The translations under genes and the position numbers were made by a program. Below are positions 60,565 through 64,000 of a stretch of 64,000 nucleotides of DNA, one piece after another (within the stretch, counting starts at the first letter, position 1; the number at the start of each line of letters is the position of its first letter). The DNA is from Ignelater luminosus (Eukaryota > Arthropoda > Insecta > Coleoptera > Elateridae). The stretch covers positions 215,159 through 279,158 of the forward strand of contig VTPC01090570.1 of assembly GCA_011009095.1 (NCBI GenBank), in the 5' to 3' direction. Under the pieces are notes generated by a model. It saw nothing but the letters and a program-made list of their open reading frames with translations, was not told where the DNA came from and searched no databases.

Positions 60565-61092
60565 TTTAGTTTTCCAGAACCAAATAGAACCCAAAAGCAA
60601 ACTTTTAAATCAAATGCCTACTTGATTTTGATACCATTGAGTAGCTCATTATTCTAGCTACTTTGATTTTAGTAATGTAATATTGTGTAGAGATATCCTT
60701 TTGTTTGTAAAAATCTATTTTTTATGCCGTGAGCAGTTTCAATTAACAGGGGAAAAAACAAAAAAATGTTTCCTAATATCATTATTAGAGAGTAATTTTG
60801 CTGTTTGATACTTCTTTGTTCTTGGGTAGCAAGTGATTAATTTGGATTTTCATTGATTTGTCTTTGTTTTAAGTAAGTTCCAATTGTACTAAAACCGTAC
60901 AAAATTATCTTGAATTTTACATTAAAGTGGTTTTACCAAAATATAGATTTAAGGAATAAAAAAGTAAGTGTACAAAGCGCCACATCACTAAAAAACATTT
61001 AAATCGCGCTATTCAATGGTATTAAGATCAAGTCGGCATTCCATTTAAAAAAATTTTGCCTTTGAGTTCTATCTCGTGATAAAACAAAAACC
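60565..61092. mobile_element. About 530-bp foldback element of a dispersed family
   Basis: The left arm (about 60568-60670: AGTTTTCCAGAACCAAATAG, AACCCAAAAGC, GCCTACTTGATTTTGATACC, ATTGAGTAGC) is mirrored at about 60990-61090, which reads inward with TAGAACTCAAAGGC, GCCGACTTGATCTTAATACC, ATTGAATAGC. The arm core also occurs singly near 26761 and 57860. No target duplication was identified. Confidence 0.65.
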
Positions 61093-62559
61093 AATCGTGA
61101 AACAGTGTTTTCATAGTAATATTACCCAAAACGTTTTCGTTTGTCATTCCATCATATTTTAATTCGTAAGGGAGATATCAGATTTTATCAAAGATACTGA
61201 TAAATTGAGTTCCAAATTAAATCTCTTATTTAGTATTTCAAATACAATAGAGTGGTGTTTCTATGAACCTTTTTTTTGTATTTCTGGTACAGGAACATGC
61301 CTCGAAATCTACTGTACTCATTCCCAAAACACCTCGCATAAACCTTTTTCCATAGACGATGTTTGAGAAAATTTTGTCAAGGCTAAAACACATTGTTCAT
61401 TGCAATAATTGGTCAATAGTGATTTCAAATAAAAAGTTACAATTAAATGTGATAAAGAAAACTACAATAGCAAAAAGCAAAATATTTACTGATTTCATGC
61501 AAAAGTCAAGTACAAAATATTATTTTAATTATTTAGCGAAAAACCATAAAAATGTCCCAATCCGTACAAAAAGGAAGTCAAAGCCGCGATGTTGTTAAAA
61601 CAGGAAAGGTGTCCATTAGTTCCTTCAATCAAATAGACCTTCCCAAGAGGAAGTCAAAAATCGGAATTTCCGCTGCTGCCTTTTGCCAAAAAAAGATTTG
61701 CGTCGTGATCAATTAAAGGTTGAAAAACCGTAAATAGGAGATTTTTACTTTTGGTTTGACTTGTAAACAGTCAAACGTATACAGTATCTTGTGGAAATAG
61801 GTGAATGGCCTTGTAAAGATTACAGCTATGATGAAAAGTCTATACAAATGAAATTTTTTTTTATTAAACTACCTGTAGAATCTTATGAACGAAACGCTTT
61901 GATTAAAAATAACTGTTCACTGTTCAATTCGTAATTATATTGTAAAATTTTGACAATAAAGGCCTAGGACGATCGATCATTATTCACTGCTATAGTTAAG
62001 ACATTTTAACCAGTCAACCAATCATAGTTCTGGTAAAAATACAGAAACTTATAATGTAAGAGACTATGGTCTTCAAAATGTTTCGTAGTATTCCTTTTTT
62101 AATTATACTAGTTATTTCAATTGAGAGGAGGGAGAGATTAATACTAAAATTTAAAAAAAATATATAATCTCGCCTTTTTATTTTATATTTTAGTTGTTTT
62201 GGTGTAACAATGCGAGAATACTATTTTATAAGATTGATACCTTGTACAGTTATCACACCATTATCAGAAATTACTCTTTTAATTTCATTCGTGGTGAATA
62301 TTTACGATGTTTAATAAAGATAATATCAAATGGCGTCATTTATCGAGTCGCTCGTAATGCAACTTATGCAATTATTCTGTTAGCTATTGAAAGTTTTTCT
62401 CTCGTGGTAAATTTTTAACTGCACTACTACCAATATTTTTATTAATTTATTTCAAGTTTCATAAAGAATAAAAAAGATTTATTATATAAATTAAAAAGCA
62501 AACAAAAATTGAGAACGGCATAAGTAGGGCCAAGCAACTCGTTGCCAATAATAATTATG

Positions 62560-62935
62560 TGTTGCAAACTTTTTGGAATGCAACAAAATACAGCAGAATA
62601 TTAACCTCGCATTCATATGATTTTACGAAGACTATATTGTCGTTTCTTGCTGGGAACGAACACCGTTAAAGTTGAAAAAGTATCGGCAACATAGTTTCTG
62701 TCTTCGTTTGAATATAAGCACGCGAGAGCCGAACAAACCGAGCTCGCACAGTCGTTCTACCTAGACCTAGATTGAGCCGCTACGCTTTTCTACTGTTCAT
62801 GCCAGCGCTTCTCAAAATATTTTATTAGCAGTGTCTAATTTATGATGTAACTTGTGTAAATAATTTTATAAATACGTTTTTAATATATATTGCAGTTATG
62901 ATTTGTTGTTCAATATTAATAAAGATTATACACAA
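62560..62935 (+). mobile_element. Possible solo LTR or promoter-like block
   Basis: A TATAAG box (62713-62718), a GC-richer segment with CACAGTCGTT about 35 bp later, and an AATAAA at about 62917 occur in LTR-like order. TGTTGCAAAC at about 62561 could be a left boundary. No direct target repeat, primer-binding site or partner LTR was found, so an ordinary promoter is equally possible. Confidence 0.25.
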
Positions 62936-64000
62936 AATGTATCTTGCTAATTTTCTCAAATTTGATATAATAAATAATGTAGTATGCATCAAAAATCTGC
63001 AAATTTCAGCCGAGAGTAAAATCGCTTTTAAAAATCCGGTTATTTGTATTTGATAGTTTATAATTTGAAACATTAAAAGATAATAAAAGACTCAAAACTG
63101 CGAAACTTTCACTTTTCCTCCCCTAACCGACGGACAATGATTTTTTTTCTATTTCCATCTTATTGCTTAACAAAACAATGTGGCATTACTTATTAGTTAT
63201 TTTAGAAAACAAATGATATAAATCCATCTCTTTTATTAATAACAAAATGTTTATTAAATAAATAAAGAAATACAGAAAACATACATATAAAAAAGCTGCT
63301 GTTTATTTTTGTTTATATCATAAACCAAAGCAAAATCTTCTTCTCGATGGTGCAAGGGCTGATAAATTTTTTCTTTTAAGGTTCGGAAATAACTGCTTGT
63401 ATAATACAAGGCACAGCATGAATTGATAAATTATAGGCATGGAGCAGATTTATGATGACACAACTTGTTATATCACATTTATTAGTTTCCTAACGTCCTC
63501 TCCTTTATTGTGTAAATACAAAGGTAGTTAAAAAGATCTAGTCGCTCATTGTATATTTGTTTTTACCGATTTCCATCATACTTTCTAAAAAAATTTGTCC
63601 ATGTGTCTGATAGTAAATATTATTACTATTTACTTCCACCAAGAAAAAAAATTGCAACATTATGTTATAATTCGAAATAAAACAAAACACAATAGCAAAA
63701 TTATTTTTCAAGTTTTCTCTAAAATCATTTACAATCTTTTTCTCTATTTCTTGTTCGTTATTATTCGTTGCAAAAATATTTTATATTAAGACTACCACAT
63801 CGCATCAAAGTGTCCAACTTTGCCCTGAATTCGGCCTTACCGATTTCAAGAATTTGCTGTATACAGGGTGTTTCAATATGATGTCGATAGTGTTATTATC
63901 GATAGAAACATTATTACTTATTACAGAGTAATAAAATCGTTGTAAAATGATTTCTATACATCTAGGATGTTTTATAAACATGTCAACGGTTTGTTTTTGC

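Larger units (their letters stand above)
56304..64000. other. Stretch right of the last visible Ssdp exon
   Basis: Probably the Ssdp intron towards its N-terminal exon, but no further exon could be found. It holds MITE-like inverted repeats at 58430-58480, 59687-60056 and 60565-61092, a repeat copy at about 57860, and a promoter-like GC-richer block at about 62640-62800. A short plus-strand frame at 61359-61598 and a minus frame at 62840-63073 have random composition. Confidence 0.45.

Noticed and set aside
56304..64000. Search for the Ssdp N-terminal LUFS exon
   Set aside because: No minus-strand segment encodes the expected LisH/LUFS sequence; assumed to lie beyond the window.

Overview
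The window looks like an AT-rich arthropod chromosome, almost certainly an insect. It carries four recognisable protein-coding genes with GT-AG introns, many of them short, and every one has a well-known insect counterpart: a TipE/TEH-family sodium-channel auxiliary subunit, big brain (bib), gliotactin (Gli) and Ssdp (SSBP). Only arthropods combine bib, TipE-type subunits and Gli. Order and species cannot be read from the sequence. No bacterial-type features are present.

Layout. 1-5.9 kb: intergenic, with a short open stretch at the left edge, a 1.1-kb degenerate minisatellite (about 2070-3165) and a tRNA-like SINE candidate. 5932-6729 (+): single-exon TipE/TEH gene. 6.7-20.2 kb: a long gene-free stretch with a 678-bp foldback element, several hAT-type fragments and small hairpins. 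20246-26007 (-): bib in four exons, with a 3.9-kb intron 2 and a hAT MITE just past its stop codon. 26-39.6 kb: a transposon graveyard between the divergent genes bib and Gli. It holds a BEL/Pao gag-protease remnant split by a complete but nonsense-mutated mariner, a 494-bp foldback element with an 8-bp target duplication, and a second, badly decayed mariner. 39611-44133 (+): complete Gli in 11 exons. 44.1-50 kb: a small hAT MITE, an orphan candidate exon and a decayed copy of an uncharacterised multi-copy arthropod gene. 50536-56303 (-): the C-terminal eight exons of Ssdp, including a 30-nt microexon; its N-terminal LUFS-domain exon is not seen and probably lies right of the window. 56.3-64 kb: intronic or intergenic sequence with MITE-like inverted repeats.

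The genes are independent transcription units. Family knowledge gives the themes: bib is a neurogenic MIP-family membrane protein, Gli a tricellular-junction adhesion protein of the cholinesterase-like class, the TipE-type protein a partner of the para sodium channel, and Ssdp a nuclear partner of Chip/LDB. The most informative accessory content is the layered transposon record: nested insertions, several foldback/MITE elements with traceable target duplications, and short terminal motifs shared by many dispersed copies. No convincing new multi-gene system was found.
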